Part shown: piece by piece, positions 1 through 6,980 of the stretch
Position numbering within the stretch: position 1 is the first letter of the stretch
How the letters are laid out: each line of letters begins with the position of its first letter
Assembly (NCBI GenBank): GCA_015485035.1
Contig: WFUI01000072.1
Span: 1 to 12,008, forward strand
Direction: 5' to 3'
Length of the DNA stretch: 12,008 bases
Source: Mariprofundus sp.
GTDB lineage: Bacteria > Pseudomonadota > Zetaproteobacteria > Mariprofundales > Mariprofundaceae
Notes under the pieces: model-generated
Databases searched by the model: none
Seen by the model: the letters and a program-made list of their open reading frames with translations, nothing else
What the model was told of the DNA's origin: nothing
Made by a program: the position numbers and the translations under genes

Positions 1-1174
1 CGATAGCAGTCATGATCAAAAACCACTGCGTTTGGTCAAATAGCGCCAAAACAAGCACCAGATAAATAAAATCCCGCCGCGACAGCATATCGGCAATACG
101 CACAACGGCTGATTTATCTTCTGATGTTGATACTGATGTGTACAACGGGCCGGTCTTCCTTTCAACGCGCATGGTATGGAAATAAACCAAACTGGCCGAA
201 ACCACAGTACCTCCTACAGCCAGTGACCCGCATAACCACGGCCAGAAAGAATCAGGAGCACGTGCAGCCCAACCAACAGCCATAGCGGCAAATATGCTCA
301 CATGGACAACATTATCAGACCAGAAATCGAGGATCCCGCCAGTGCGGCTTTCCATGAACTTCAACCGTGCCAGCTCACCATCGCAGCCATCCAGGATGGA
401 GTGCAACAGAAAAAATGATGCCCCCAGAATCTGCATCCCATGTTCGGAATACAAGAAAAATACGGCTCCCATCAACCCGAGCATCATGCTGACCCAGGTC
501 ATATGGTTGGGCGTCACAGATGTGTGCATCAGTCGACGGGTTACGGCCAGCGAAATTTTTCGATTGATATTCAGCGCCATCCACCCTTCCGTGGCTTTGA
601 CCAGCCCGGACAACAGCATGTTTTCCGCTCGGCGACAATCTTCAGCATGGCGGATGGAAATGCCGACATACTCATGAGTAGATTGCTGCGGCAATGTCTG
701 TTCATCCGTTTTTGCCAGGGCTTTCACCAATTGCGTAAAACTGTGCACCTGCGGCAATTGCTGCTGTAGAGCAGAAAAGCGACCTGTCCCAAGCAACATG
801 GCCTGTTCACCCTGCCACAATAATATCTCATCCGGCTCAACCTGTTCTTCCCCAAGATGCATCAAGAACTCACGATCAGGCAAACAATCCGGTGCCAACA
901 ACAGAATCGTGCCGCTGCATGTCTGTTGTACAACATCCATCGCAGTAAATGCTGCCAGCCGGGCTCCCGTACCCGCTAACGCTTCTTCAAGCCGAACCTC
1001 TCCTGTAGGAAAAACCACCAATAGATTGCCCAGACCAAACTTTTCACACATCAGCGCCACACGGCGAGTCAGGGGCAGCCCTGCCACCTCGGTCAGGCAC
1101 GATTGCAACTCACGAGTTTTATCCAGCACCGGAATCAGGATCGTTGGGAATTCGCAATGGTCTGTTTTTTGCAT
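1..1174 (-). CDS. CDP-alcohol phosphatidyltransferase with degenerate nucleotidyltransferase-like N-terminus (3' end outside window)
   Basis: An open minus-strand frame gives 391 visible residues from ATG 1172-1174 and runs off the left edge. The in-frame stop at 1235-1237 limits the start to a short stretch; the ATG has only a weak upstream purine signal. Residues about 262-287 carry the complete CDP-alcohol phosphatidyltransferase signature, DxxDGxxAR(8x)GxxxDxxxD, with D262, D265, G266, A269, R270, G279, D283 and D287. Hydrophobic segments follow, as expected for an inner-membrane enzyme. Residues about 10-170 resemble a sugar-nucleotidyltransferase fold (an AGLPLTRRV stretch, a LLLAPD strand) but lack the GxGxR loop, so this half is probably not catalytic. 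The family joins a CMP-activated alcohol to an alcohol acceptor. Divergence from inositol-phosphate synthase and a separate nucleotidyltransferase suggests CDP-inositol as donor (inference). It could instead be a phosphatidylinositol-phosphate synthase using CDP-diacylglycerol. Confidence 0.85.
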   Translation of the reverse strand, partial: MQKTDHCEFPTILIPVLDKTRELQSCLTEVAGLPLTRRVALMCEKFGLGNLLVVFPTGEVRLEEALAGTGARLAAFTAMDVVQQTCSGTILLLAPDCLPDREFLMHLGEEQVEPDEILLWQGEQAMLLGTGRFSALQQQLPQVHSFTQLVKALAKTDEQTLPQQSTHEYVGISIRHAEDCRRAENMLLSGLVKATEGWMALNINRKISLAVTRRLMHTSVTPNHMTWVSMMLGLMGAVFFLYSEHGMQILGASFFLLHSILDGCDGELARLKFMESRTGGILDFWSDNVVHVSIFAAMAVGWAARAPDSFWPWLCGSLAVGGTVVSASLVYFHTMRVERKTGPLYTSVSTSEDKSAVVRIADMLSRRDFIYLVLVLALFDQTQWFLIMTAI

Positions 1175-1335
1175 GAACTCAGACTGCAAACGACCATGTT
1201 CAGTGTCAAAACAAATATCAGCCTGAGAAACAGATCAAACAGTCACATAGCTTGCGGTAATGTTTTTGATCGGCAAACTACAAACCGGTTGTGGAAATCA
1301 ACCCGCGCATTCGCCCGACAAGGAGATCACGGCAC
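1175..1335. promoter_or_regulatory. Divergent intergenic region between the transferase and inositol-phosphate synthase
   Basis: This 161-base gap separates the two divergently transcribed arms of the inositol module, so it must hold promoters for both unless the starts are misplaced. It is A+T-rich in its middle (about 1205-1290). I could not identify a convincing -35/-10 pair in either direction. AGGAG at 1321-1325 is the ribosome binding site for the GTG start at 1336. Confidence 0.45.
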
Positions 1336-2436
1336 GTGAAACCCATTAAAATTGCTATCATAGGCATTGGAAACTGTGCCAGCTCCCTGATTCAGGGCAT
1401 TCATTACTACCGCAATAAAGGTCCGGAAGATGCTATTGGTCTGATGCACTGGGAAATCGGCGGATTCTCCCCCTGCGATATCGAGGTGGTTGCCGCCTTT
1501 GATATCGACAGGCGCAAGGTTGGTCAGGATGTGCATACAGCCATCTTCGCCAAACCCAATTGTACCACCGTATTTTGTGCCGATATTCCAGCGTCCGATG
1601 TCACTGTACGCATGGGCAAAATCCTGGATGGTATTGCTGATCATATGTCCGCTTATGATGAGGACGCCACGTTCATTGCCGCAGATACACCGGAGCCGGA
1701 TGAAGACGAGGTTGTAACCGCGATCATGGAATCCGGAGCGGAAGTGCTGGTCAACTATCTTCCGGTCGGTTCCGAACAGGCTGTTCGCTTTTATGCCGGG
1801 TGTGCGCTGAAAGCAGGCGTGGCCTACATCAATAATATGCCGGTATTTATTGCCAGCAATCCTGAATGGGCTCAAAAATTCGCTGACAGGAACATCCCGA
1901 TTATCGGCGATGACATCAAATCACAACTGGGGGCAACCATCACCCACCGCATGTTGACCGATCTGTTCAGAAAGCGCGGTGTCAAACTGGAGCGTACCTA
2001 CCAGCTCAATACCGGCGGTAATACCGATTTTCTCAATATGCTCAGCCGTAAACGTCTGGCCTCGAAAAAAATATCGAAAACCGAGGCCGTGCAATCAGTG
2101 ACAGAAACACGTTTGCAGGACAACAATATCCATATTGGCCCCAGCGATTATGTACCATGGCAGAAAGATAACAAAGTCTGTTTCCTTCGTATGGAAGGCA
2201 AACTGTTTGGCGATGTGCCGATGCACATTGAAATGCGACTGTCAGTGGAAGATTCACCGAATTCAGCCGGTGTTACCATTGATGCCATTCGTTGCATCAA
2301 ACTGGCACTGGATCGCGGTATAGGCGGTATTCTGGAAGCCCCGTCCGCCTATTTCTGCAAACATCCACCCAAACAATTCACCGATGATGACGCTTTTCAG
2401 AATATGGAACGCTTCATCCATGGAGAAACGTTATGA
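1336..2436 (+). CDS. ino1: myo-Inositol-1-phosphate synthase (MIPS)
   Basis: The 366-residue enzyme converts D-glucose 6-phosphate to 1L-myo-inositol 1-phosphate in an NAD-dependent oxidation, aldol closure and reduction, the first step of inositol synthesis. The N-terminal NAD-binding loop reads IGIGNCASSL (residues 9-18). The family hallmark IGDDIKSQLGATITHR is at about 190-205, NTGGNTDFLNM at 225-235, SKKIS near 243 and IGPSDYVPW at 267-275. Length and motifs fit the short actinobacterial/archaeal type rather than the roughly 500-residue eukaryotic form. I chose GTG 1336 because AGGAG lies 10 bases upstream and the NAD-binding strand then begins at once, as in relatives. An in-frame ATG at 1291 would add 15 unlikely residues. 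The gene's TGA overlaps the next gene's ATG (ATGA), implying translational coupling. Cytosolic. Confidence 0.95.
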   Translation: MKPIKIAIIGIGNCASSLIQGIHYYRNKGPEDAIGLMHWEIGGFSPCDIEVVAAFDIDRRKVGQDVHTAIFAKPNCTTVFCADIPASDVTVRMGKILDGIADHMSAYDEDATFIAADTPEPDEDEVVTAIMESGAEVLVNYLPVGSEQAVRFYAGCALKAGVAYINNMPVFIASNPEWAQKFADRNIPIIGDDIKSQLGATITHRMLTDLFRKRGVKLERTYQLNTGGNTDFLNMLSRKRLASKKISKTEAVQSVTETRLQDNNIHIGPSDYVPWQKDNKVCFLRMEGKLFGDVPMHIEMRLSVEDSPNSAGVTIDAIRCIKLALDRGIGGILEAPSAYFCKHPPKQFTDDDAFQNMERFIHGETL

Positions 2437-3179
2437 AATGCCTGATTATTGCAGCAGGGAAAGGCAGGCGCCTGCAAAAAAAAGGTCAGTGCAAGCCACT
2501 CATTCCCCTGTATGGCATCGCTCTGATCGAGCGCACCATTGAATCCGCACTTGAGGCAGGTGCAAATGATTTCTATGTCGTTACTGGTCACCATCATGAG
2601 CGCGTTGATGCCTTTCTGCAGCGATTGAGTCACCGGCTGAACATCCCCATTCAGACGATCTTCAATGAAAAATGGCAGAGTACGGATAACGGGATATCGG
2701 TATTGAGCGCAGCTGGCCATCTGAATGAACCATTCCTGCTGCTGATGACAGATCATGTATTCGACCCCGGCATCGCCCGCGATCTGATCCAGTCTGCCGA
2801 AAGTCAAGGTGGCCTTACCCTCGCCGTGGACAGTCATCTGGATAACCCACTGGTCGATCTCGATGATGTTACCCGAGTTCAAGCCAAACAGGGAAACATT
2901 GTCGCCATCGGCAAAGATTTAGAAATCTTCAATGCCTATGATACCGGCATTTTTCTGTGCACACCGAGCATATTTGATGCACTAACACAGGCTTCTCTCA
3001 TAACCGGCAATACAGGTCTGTCCAACGGTGTTGAATTACTTGCCGCTACAGGCCAGGCAAAGACATTCGATATTGACGGTCGCTTCTGGATTGATGTGGA
3101 CGATCCCGTCGCCTTCTGGCGCGCTGAAAACGCTCTGCTCACCCGCTTCCAGCAGCAACCCGATATCATTCCGGTTTAA
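2433..3179 (+). CDS. Nucleotidyltransferase, probable CTP:inositol-1-phosphate cytidylyltransferase
   Basis: The 248-residue protein is a single-domain NTP-transferase of the sugar-phosphate nucleotidyltransferase superfamily. Visible are the nucleotide-binding loop AAGKGRRL (7-14), the following K21-P22, N86 in DNGISVL, a metal-binding D107-H108 in LMTDHVF, D170 in YDTGIF and a second acidic cluster WIDVDD (219-224). The TDHVF and YDTGIF motifs recall the cytidylyltransferase half of archaeal inositol-phosphate enzymes that make CDP-inositol from CTP and inositol 1-phosphate (from memory, not aligned). Its start overlaps the synthase stop by 4 bases, with GGAG at 2422-2425 as ribosome binding site. 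It therefore probably uses the synthase product directly. A related cytidylyl- or guanylyltransferase with another sugar phosphate cannot be excluded, so nucleotide and substrate are inferred from context. Confidence 0.82.
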   Translation: MKCLIIAAGKGRRLQKKGQCKPLIPLYGIALIERTIESALEAGANDFYVVTGHHHERVDAFLQRLSHRLNIPIQTIFNEKWQSTDNGISVLSAAGHLNEPFLLLMTDHVFDPGIARDLIQSAESQGGLTLAVDSHLDNPLVDLDDVTRVQAKQGNIVAIGKDLEIFNAYDTGIFLCTPSIFDALTQASLITGNTGLSNGVELLAATGQAKTFDIDGRFWIDVDDPVAFWRAENALLTRFQQQPDIIPV

Positions 3180-3204
3180 ATAAAACGCAAACCAAAAAAC
3201 GTAA

Positions 3205-3232
3205 AAAAAGCGGCTCCGGGGAGCCGCTTTTT
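3205..3232. terminator. Bidirectional intrinsic terminator
   Basis: The GCGGCTC / GAGCCGC stem (3210-3216 with 3221-3227) has a 4-base loop, five A on the left and five T on the right. It lies 25 bases after the nucleotidyltransferase stop and 20 bases beyond the stop of the convergent peroxiredoxin gene, so it can end transcripts from both sides. Confidence 0.92.
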
Positions 3233-3251
3233 CAATACCTTCTAAAATATT

Positions 3252-3854
3252 TTACAGCTTATCCGCTTCGGAAGCTAGGTAAGAAGCAACACCATCAGCA
3301 TCGGCAACCATACCCTTGTCGCCTTTTTTCCAGCCGGCCGGACATACTTCGCCATGCTCTTCATGGAACTGCAGGGCATCAATCATACGCAGCATTTCGT
3401 CGATATTACGACCCAGCGGCAAATGGTTGACCACCTGATGCATGACTGTGCCATTCTTATCAATCAGGAAAGAACCACGGAATGCTACGCCTGCATCAGC
3501 GAATTCTACATCATAGGCCTGACAAATTTCATGTTTGACATCCGCCACCAACGGATAGGCGACTTCGCCGATTCCACCGGCATCTACAGCCGTATTGCGC
3601 CAGGCTGAATGTGTGAACTGGGAATCAATGGAACAACCAATCACCTGCACACCACGGTCTTGAAATTCCTTGATACGGTGATCAAAAGCAATCAGTTCGG
3701 ACGGACATACAAAGGTGAAGTCCAGCGGATAAAAGAATAATACGACATATTTTCCGCTGTAATCGGACAGCGAAAAATTTTCATTGATAGAACCGTCCGC
3801 CATGACAGCAGCAGCGGTAAAATCGGGGGCCTGTTTGCCAACCAGTACACTCAT
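3252..3854 (-). CDS. Typical 2-Cys peroxiredoxin (AhpC/Prx1 type)
   Basis: The 200-residue cytosolic thiol peroxidase reduces hydrogen peroxide, organic hydroperoxides and peroxynitrite using a dimer-linking disulfide. The active-site motif PLDFTFVCPSE holds P43, T47 and the peroxidatic C50, R126 (in AFRGSF) completes the catalytic set, and the resolving C171 lies in VCPAGW. Other cysteines are at 74 and 111. Length and the VCPAGW end fit the Prx1/Tsa group better than E. coli AhpC. It has a GGIG loop (93-96) but lacks the C-terminal YF pair, so it may resist overoxidation (family knowledge applied by inference). AAGGAG (complement of 3861-3866) lies 6 bases before the ATG. The transporter gene upstream on the same strand is 74 bases away, with no terminator seen between them. 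The electron donor is not encoded here. Confidence 0.95.
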   Translation of the reverse strand: MSVLVGKQAPDFTAAAVMADGSINENFSLSDYSGKYVVLFFYPLDFTFVCPSELIAFDHRIKEFQDRGVQVIGCSIDSQFTHSAWRNTAVDAGGIGEVAYPLVADVKHEICQAYDVEFADAGVAFRGSFLIDKNGTVMHQVVNHLPLGRNIDEMLRMIDALQFHEEHGEVCPAGWKKGDKGMVADADGVASYLASEADKL

Positions 3855-3928
3855 AAAAAACTCCTTAATATTTTATGCGATCAGAAATCGGAGGGAAAGT
3901 TTATGCCAATCATCCGGTATGCACCACC

Positions 3929-4900
3929 CTACTGTTTTTCGGGCTTATCTTTCGGTGCAGTGAATTCGATAAAGATGTGCTTTGTTTCCGGTGCAACACG
4001 ACTGACATCCTCTTCCAGAGATCTGCGAATATCATCCAGCTTATGCATAAACCGGATCGCCCGACTGATTTCCTCCTGTGTCATATCGGCAAAAATAGCT
4101 TCTTCCCGCAGTTCGACCTCGGCCATCAGCAAGGTATCTTCAGGAGAGAGTACAATACTGTTGATACGCTGAACAGACTGTACCTGATCATCGGCCTGCC
4201 ATAATCTGGAGGCAATTTCATCGACCTCTTCATTGGAATGGTTGAGCAGATATTTGCGGTTGGTCGCAGCCAGAAAAAACGCCAGCCCGCCCATCAACAG
4301 CCCAATACAGATTGCAGCAATACCATCAAACAATGCAGAACCGGTATATGCAGCAAGCCCCATACCGATCAGCGCTATGACCAAGCCGAGTATGGCGGCT
4401 GAATCTTCAATCAGCACGGCCAGTGTCGTCGGATCTCGCGTTTCTACCAGGTAGACCCTGAATGTTTTGCCTGCTTGCCTGCACTGATGCCTGAACTCAA
4501 CCAGTGCAACCAACAACGAATACCCTTCCATCACAAAAGCAAAACCCAGAATGATAAAAGGAATCCATGAAAATTCCGGTGTATGTTCGTGCCTGAGCTG
4601 TTCCACTGCATGCATGACTGTATAAACACAACCGAGGAAGAAAATGGTGACAGCAGAAATCAGATTCCAGAAATAACGTTCCTGGCCATAACCAAACTGG
4701 TGTTCTTCATCCGCCTGACGGGCGGAGCGCCTTAAACCAAGCAGCAGAAGCCCCTGATTGGCAGTATCTGCCAGCGAATGTACTGCTTCAGCCAGCAGGG
4801 CACTGGAACCCGAAAAAGAAAAACCGACAAATTTGGCAACCGTTACCATGGCATTACTGGCAACTGCAGTGAGTACTGCTCGGGTTGAACCGTGTGACAT
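3929..4900 (-). CDS. Cation diffusion facilitator family transporter
   Basis: The 323-residue inner-membrane protein belongs to the CDF family, which exports divalent metals (Zn, Fe, Mn, Co) in exchange for protons. Membrane segments fall at about 8-28, 33-57, 80-98, 112-134, 160-181 and 186-211, followed by a cytosolic C-terminal dimer domain (about 215-310). The second segment carries the metal-site pair H41/D45 in AEAVHSLADTANQ. FGYGQERYFW at 69-78 is typical of the family. The fifth segment has E165-D166 (VLIEDSAAILG), and the residue four before D166 is V162 rather than the usual His, so the HxxxD half-site is altered. This resembles the SLC30A9/ZnT9-like branch in my recollection. The start is ATG 4898-4900, with AGGGG about 6 bases upstream. 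It is divergent from gloB across 66 bases. The metal cannot be told from the sequence. Confidence 0.92.
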   Translation of the reverse strand: MSHGSTRAVLTAVASNAMVTVAKFVGFSFSGSSALLAEAVHSLADTANQGLLLLGLRRSARQADEEHQFGYGQERYFWNLISAVTIFFLGCVYTVMHAVEQLRHEHTPEFSWIPFIILGFAFVMEGYSLLVALVEFRHQCRQAGKTFRVYLVETRDPTTLAVLIEDSAAILGLVIALIGMGLAAYTGSALFDGIAAICIGLLMGGLAFFLAATNRKYLLNHSNEEVDEIASRLWQADDQVQSVQRINSIVLSPEDTLLMAEVELREEAIFADMTQEEISRAIRFMHKLDDIRRSLEEDVSRVAPETKHIFIEFTAPKDKPEKQ

Positions 4901-4960
4901 GATGTTTCCCCTGGTATCGCATCAGCAAACAGATGCACATATTCAATAATTCTCTAAACT

Positions 4961-4990
4961 GCCGGTATGTGGTCTTATCAACATACCGGC
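4961..4990. repeat. Perfect 10-bp inverted repeat spanning the gloB start codon
   Basis: GCCGGTATGT (4961-4970) and ACATACCGGC (4981-4990) are exact reverse complements separated by 10 bases. The gloB ATG (4967-4969) lies inside the left arm. In mRNA this would form a 10-bp stem hiding the start codon. In DNA it could be an operator in the transporter/gloB divergent region. No ligand or regulator is evident. Confidence 0.75.
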
Positions 4991-5755
4991 TTTACTGTTC
5001 ATCAGCTACCCGCCTTGCGAGATAATTATATCTATCTCATTGAAGCTGATTCAGGCAATGTGCTGGTTGCAGTCGACCCTGCCGAAGCCGTTTCAGTGCG
5101 TAAAGCCTGCAGGCAACTGGGCAAACCGCTCACTCATATTTTCAATACCCACCATCACTGGGATCACACCGACGGGAACCTATCACTGAAAAAAGACTTC
5201 GGCTGCCTGATAGTCGGAGCGGCGAACGATGCGGAACGTATTCCCGGTATTGATATCGTCGTATCAGAAATTTCACCACCGGCACTTCCCGGCCTGGATG
5301 TTTCGGTTCTGGACGTTCCGGGACACACCAAAGGCCATATTACCTACATGATCAATGATGCGCTGTTTTGTGGCGACACCCTGTTCGGAGCCGGTTGTGG
5401 CAGGTTATTCGAAGGCACGGCAGCACAGATGTGGCATAGTCTGAACAAACTCGCAGGGCTCGATGGCCAAACAAAGATTTATTGTGCCCACGAATATACC
5501 CTGGCCAATCTGGCTTATGCCAGCACCATTGATATCAACAATCCGGCCCTGGCCGAGCGCATCATTGCCGATAAAAGCCGCAGGAAACAGGGACAACCAA
5601 CGATTCCATCATCTATCGACAAGGAAAAGGCGACCAATCCATTTTTACGACCCCTTGATCCTGCTTTTTGTCAGCATTATGCAGCCGCACACAACATCAG
5701 TTCCGAACCACTTGCGGTATTCAGTGATATCAGGAAAAGAAAAGACAGCTGGTAG
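4967..5755 (+). CDS. gloB: Hydroxyacylglutathione hydrolase (glyoxalase II)
   Basis: The 262-residue metallo-beta-lactamase-fold enzyme hydrolyses S-D-lactoylglutathione to D-lactate and glutathione, the second step of methylglyoxal detoxification in the cytosol. The binuclear metal site is complete: THHHWDH gives H62, H64, D66 and H67, with H120 in VPGHTKGH, D137 in CGDTLFGAGCGRLFEG and H175 in AHEYT. The N-terminal LPALRDNYIYLI and the C-terminal NPFLR region match bacterial GloB, whose usual length is about 250-260. ATG 4967 is the only plausible start before the conserved N-terminus, yet it has no clear Shine-Dalgarno sequence and sits in a perfect inverted repeat, so translation may be weak or controlled. 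AATAAT at 4945-4950 resembles a -10 element, but no matching -35 was found. The gene converges on the PilZ gene with a 13-base gap. Confidence 0.95.
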   Translation: MWSYQHTGFTVHQLPALRDNYIYLIEADSGNVLVAVDPAEAVSVRKACRQLGKPLTHIFNTHHHWDHTDGNLSLKKDFGCLIVGAANDAERIPGIDIVVSEISPPALPGLDVSVLDVPGHTKGHITYMINDALFCGDTLFGAGCGRLFEGTAAQMWHSLNKLAGLDGQTKIYCAHEYTLANLAYASTIDINNPALAERIIADKSRRKQGQPTIPSSIDKEKATNPFLRPLDPAFCQHYAAAHNISSEPLAVFSDIRKRKDSW

Positions 5756-5797
5756 CAGATACTCCGGCTTATTTACCGTGGAGAATAAGCATCTGCT
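5754..5797. terminator. Two-part hairpin between convergent gloB and PilZ genes
   Basis: AGCAGAT/ATCTGCT (5754-5760 with 5791-5797) encloses CTTATT/AATAAG (5768-5773 with 5784-5789), with a 7-versus-1-base internal bulge. It covers both stop codons of the convergent pair. There is no clear T-run on either side, so intrinsic termination is uncertain. Confidence 0.35.
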
Positions 5798-6194
5798 TTG
5801 AAATAATGGATTCCAGTTCTTTGACTTGACTACTCCTGCCTGCATCAAACTGCACCGCAATGCCGTCCTCGGTTTTTCTCACAATCGTGCCACTGAGTTG
5901 AACCGGATTCGGTGCAGAGAGAAAGGTCAATGCCAGCTTTACCTGCATACCCACCTCAAGCTCGGCAGATGTCACAATAAATACGCCCGTGGCACTGACA
6001 TCTCTGGCTTTCCCATAGTGCGTACCGTTTCGGGATGTGAAACTCAGCGGCTCAATATACGTTTCGCGCGGTGCATGACGAACATCCGGCCTCCAGCCGT
6101 AAATCAGCTCAAGCAACTGTTGACGCTGTTCTTCCGGCAAATCAGCAGCAAGCGCAGCAATTTTCTCGATCAGATCATCATTGACTGTTTCCAT
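5769..6194 (-). CDS. PilZ domain protein (putative c-di-GMP receptor)
   Basis: From ATG 6192-6194 this is a 141-residue protein with a short helical, acidic N-terminus (1-35) and a single PilZ domain (about 36-135). The cyclic-di-GMP signature is present: R39-xxx-R43 (RHAPR), then DVSATG at 65-70, followed by beta strands such as GVFIVT and LSGTIVRKTEDGIAVQF. PilZ proteins bind c-di-GMP and alter motility, adhesion or polysaccharide output through a partner. No partner is encoded nearby. The start is uncertain: the frame is also open to an ATG at 6216-6218 and a TTG at 6228-6230, none with an ideal ribosome binding site. I prefer 6194 because the residues added upstream look unlike protein-coding sequence. 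A TGCTACACT extended -10-like element just upstream would make this transcript nearly leaderless. Confidence 0.85.
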   Translation of the reverse strand: METVNDDLIEKIAALAADLPEEQRQQLLELIYGWRPDVRHAPRETYIEPLSFTSRNGTHYGKARDVSATGVFIVTSAELEVGMQVKLALTFLSAPNPVQLSGTIVRKTEDGIAVQFDAGRSSQVKELESIISKQMLILHGK

Positions 6195-6360
6195 ACGGGG
6201 CCAGTGTAGCACACACATTGAACATCCCAACCTTCTCTATCGACATTTAATGATTATCAGCCACCTGCTATTGAACATACAGAAGGATTCACCACAAAGT
6301 TTTCTTATGAATTGATGTGTAAGACAGCTGAATCTCGAAGTGTCAGATTGACCGGACAAC

Positions 6361-6396
6361 AAAGAAAAAAGCACCTGCGAAAACGCAGGTGCTTTT
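6361..6396 (-). terminator. Intrinsic terminator of the tRNA operon
   Basis: The GCACCTGCG / CGCAGGTGC stem (6371-6379 with 6384-6392) has an AAAA loop, is extended by four A:T pairs, and is followed on the minus strand by a T-run (complement of 6365-6370). It starts 6 bases after the encoded CCA of tRNA-Lys, the last gene of the operon. Confidence 0.92.
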
Positions 6397-6401
6397 CTAT
6401 A

Positions 6402-6477
<76 letters not shown>

Positions 6478-6530
6478 CGATGTCGAAATCATGGCGTCTG
6501 TATTCCCCGCTGTAAACGGCCATCGCATAG

Positions 6531-6606
6531 TGGGGTGGATGATGGGACTCGAACCCACAACCACCGGCATCACAAGCCGGGGCTCTACCATTGAGCTACA
6601 TCCACC
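6531..6606 (-). tRNA. tRNA-His (anticodon GTG)
   Basis: The acceptor is GTGGATG/CATCCAC with the diagnostic extra 5' G (position -1, complement of 6606) facing discriminator C73, the identity element read by histidyl-tRNA synthetase. The anticodon stem CCGGC/GCCGG carries loop TTGTGAT (anticodon GTG). The T arm is GTGGG/CCCAT and CCA is encoded. Confidence 0.96.
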
Positions 6607-6620
6607 ATATTACTATCCGG

Positions 6621-6697
6621 TGGCGCGCCTGGCAGGGCTCGAACCTGCAACCTACGGCTTAGAAGGCCGTTGCTCTATCCAGTTGAGCTACAGGCGC
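6621..6697 (-). tRNA. tRNA-Arg (anticodon TCT)
   Basis: Acceptor GCGCCTG/CAGGCGC, anticodon stem ACGGC/GCCGT with loop CTTCTAA (anticodon TCT, reading AGA/AGG), T stem GCAGG/CCTGC, discriminator G and encoded CCA. It lies 14 bases upstream of tRNA-His in the operon. Confidence 0.96.
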
Positions 6698-6744
6698 TCG
6701 CCAGATCGCGTCCAGTGCGACTACGTCGCTGATTTCTGCTTAAA

Positions 6745-6821
<77 letters not shown>

Positions 6822-6842
6822 TTATTTAAGCCTTCATGCGAA

Positions 6843-6879
6843 GGCGGCGGACAATAGGCATCCAACACTCTTTCGTCAA
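6843..6879 (-). promoter_or_regulatory. Sigma-70 promoter of the tRNA operon
   Basis: On the minus strand, TTGACG (complement of 6874-6879) and TATTGT (complement of 6851-6856) are separated by exactly 17 bases. A G+C-only discriminator follows (complement of 6843-6850), typical of stable-RNA promoters repressed by ppGpp. The predicted start near 6844 gives a short leader before tRNA-Pro. Confidence 0.82.
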
Positions 6880-6980
6880 TCCCTTAATCGCCATCGCATG
6901 AATACTGGCGTGCAACGGATTCGCGGATAGACTCACCCACCGTTCTGTTCAATTGGATTTATCCGGATGTGAGGTACGCC

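Noticed and set aside
294..1226. Several plus-strand open frames opposite the left-hand transferase
   Set aside because: They are shadows of the minus-strand coding frame, which contains the complete CDP-alcohol phosphatidyltransferase motif and is open to the window edge.
1291..1335. ATG 1291 as the start of inositol-phosphate synthase
   Set aside because: It would add 15 arginine-rich residues not expected in the family. GTG 1336 has AGGAG upstream and fits the conserved N-terminus.
6843..6980. Heat-shock (sigma-32) promoter for hslVU
   Set aside because: No spaced CTTGAA / CCCAT-type pair was found in the plus strand. The only clear promoter here drives the tRNA operon on the other strand.
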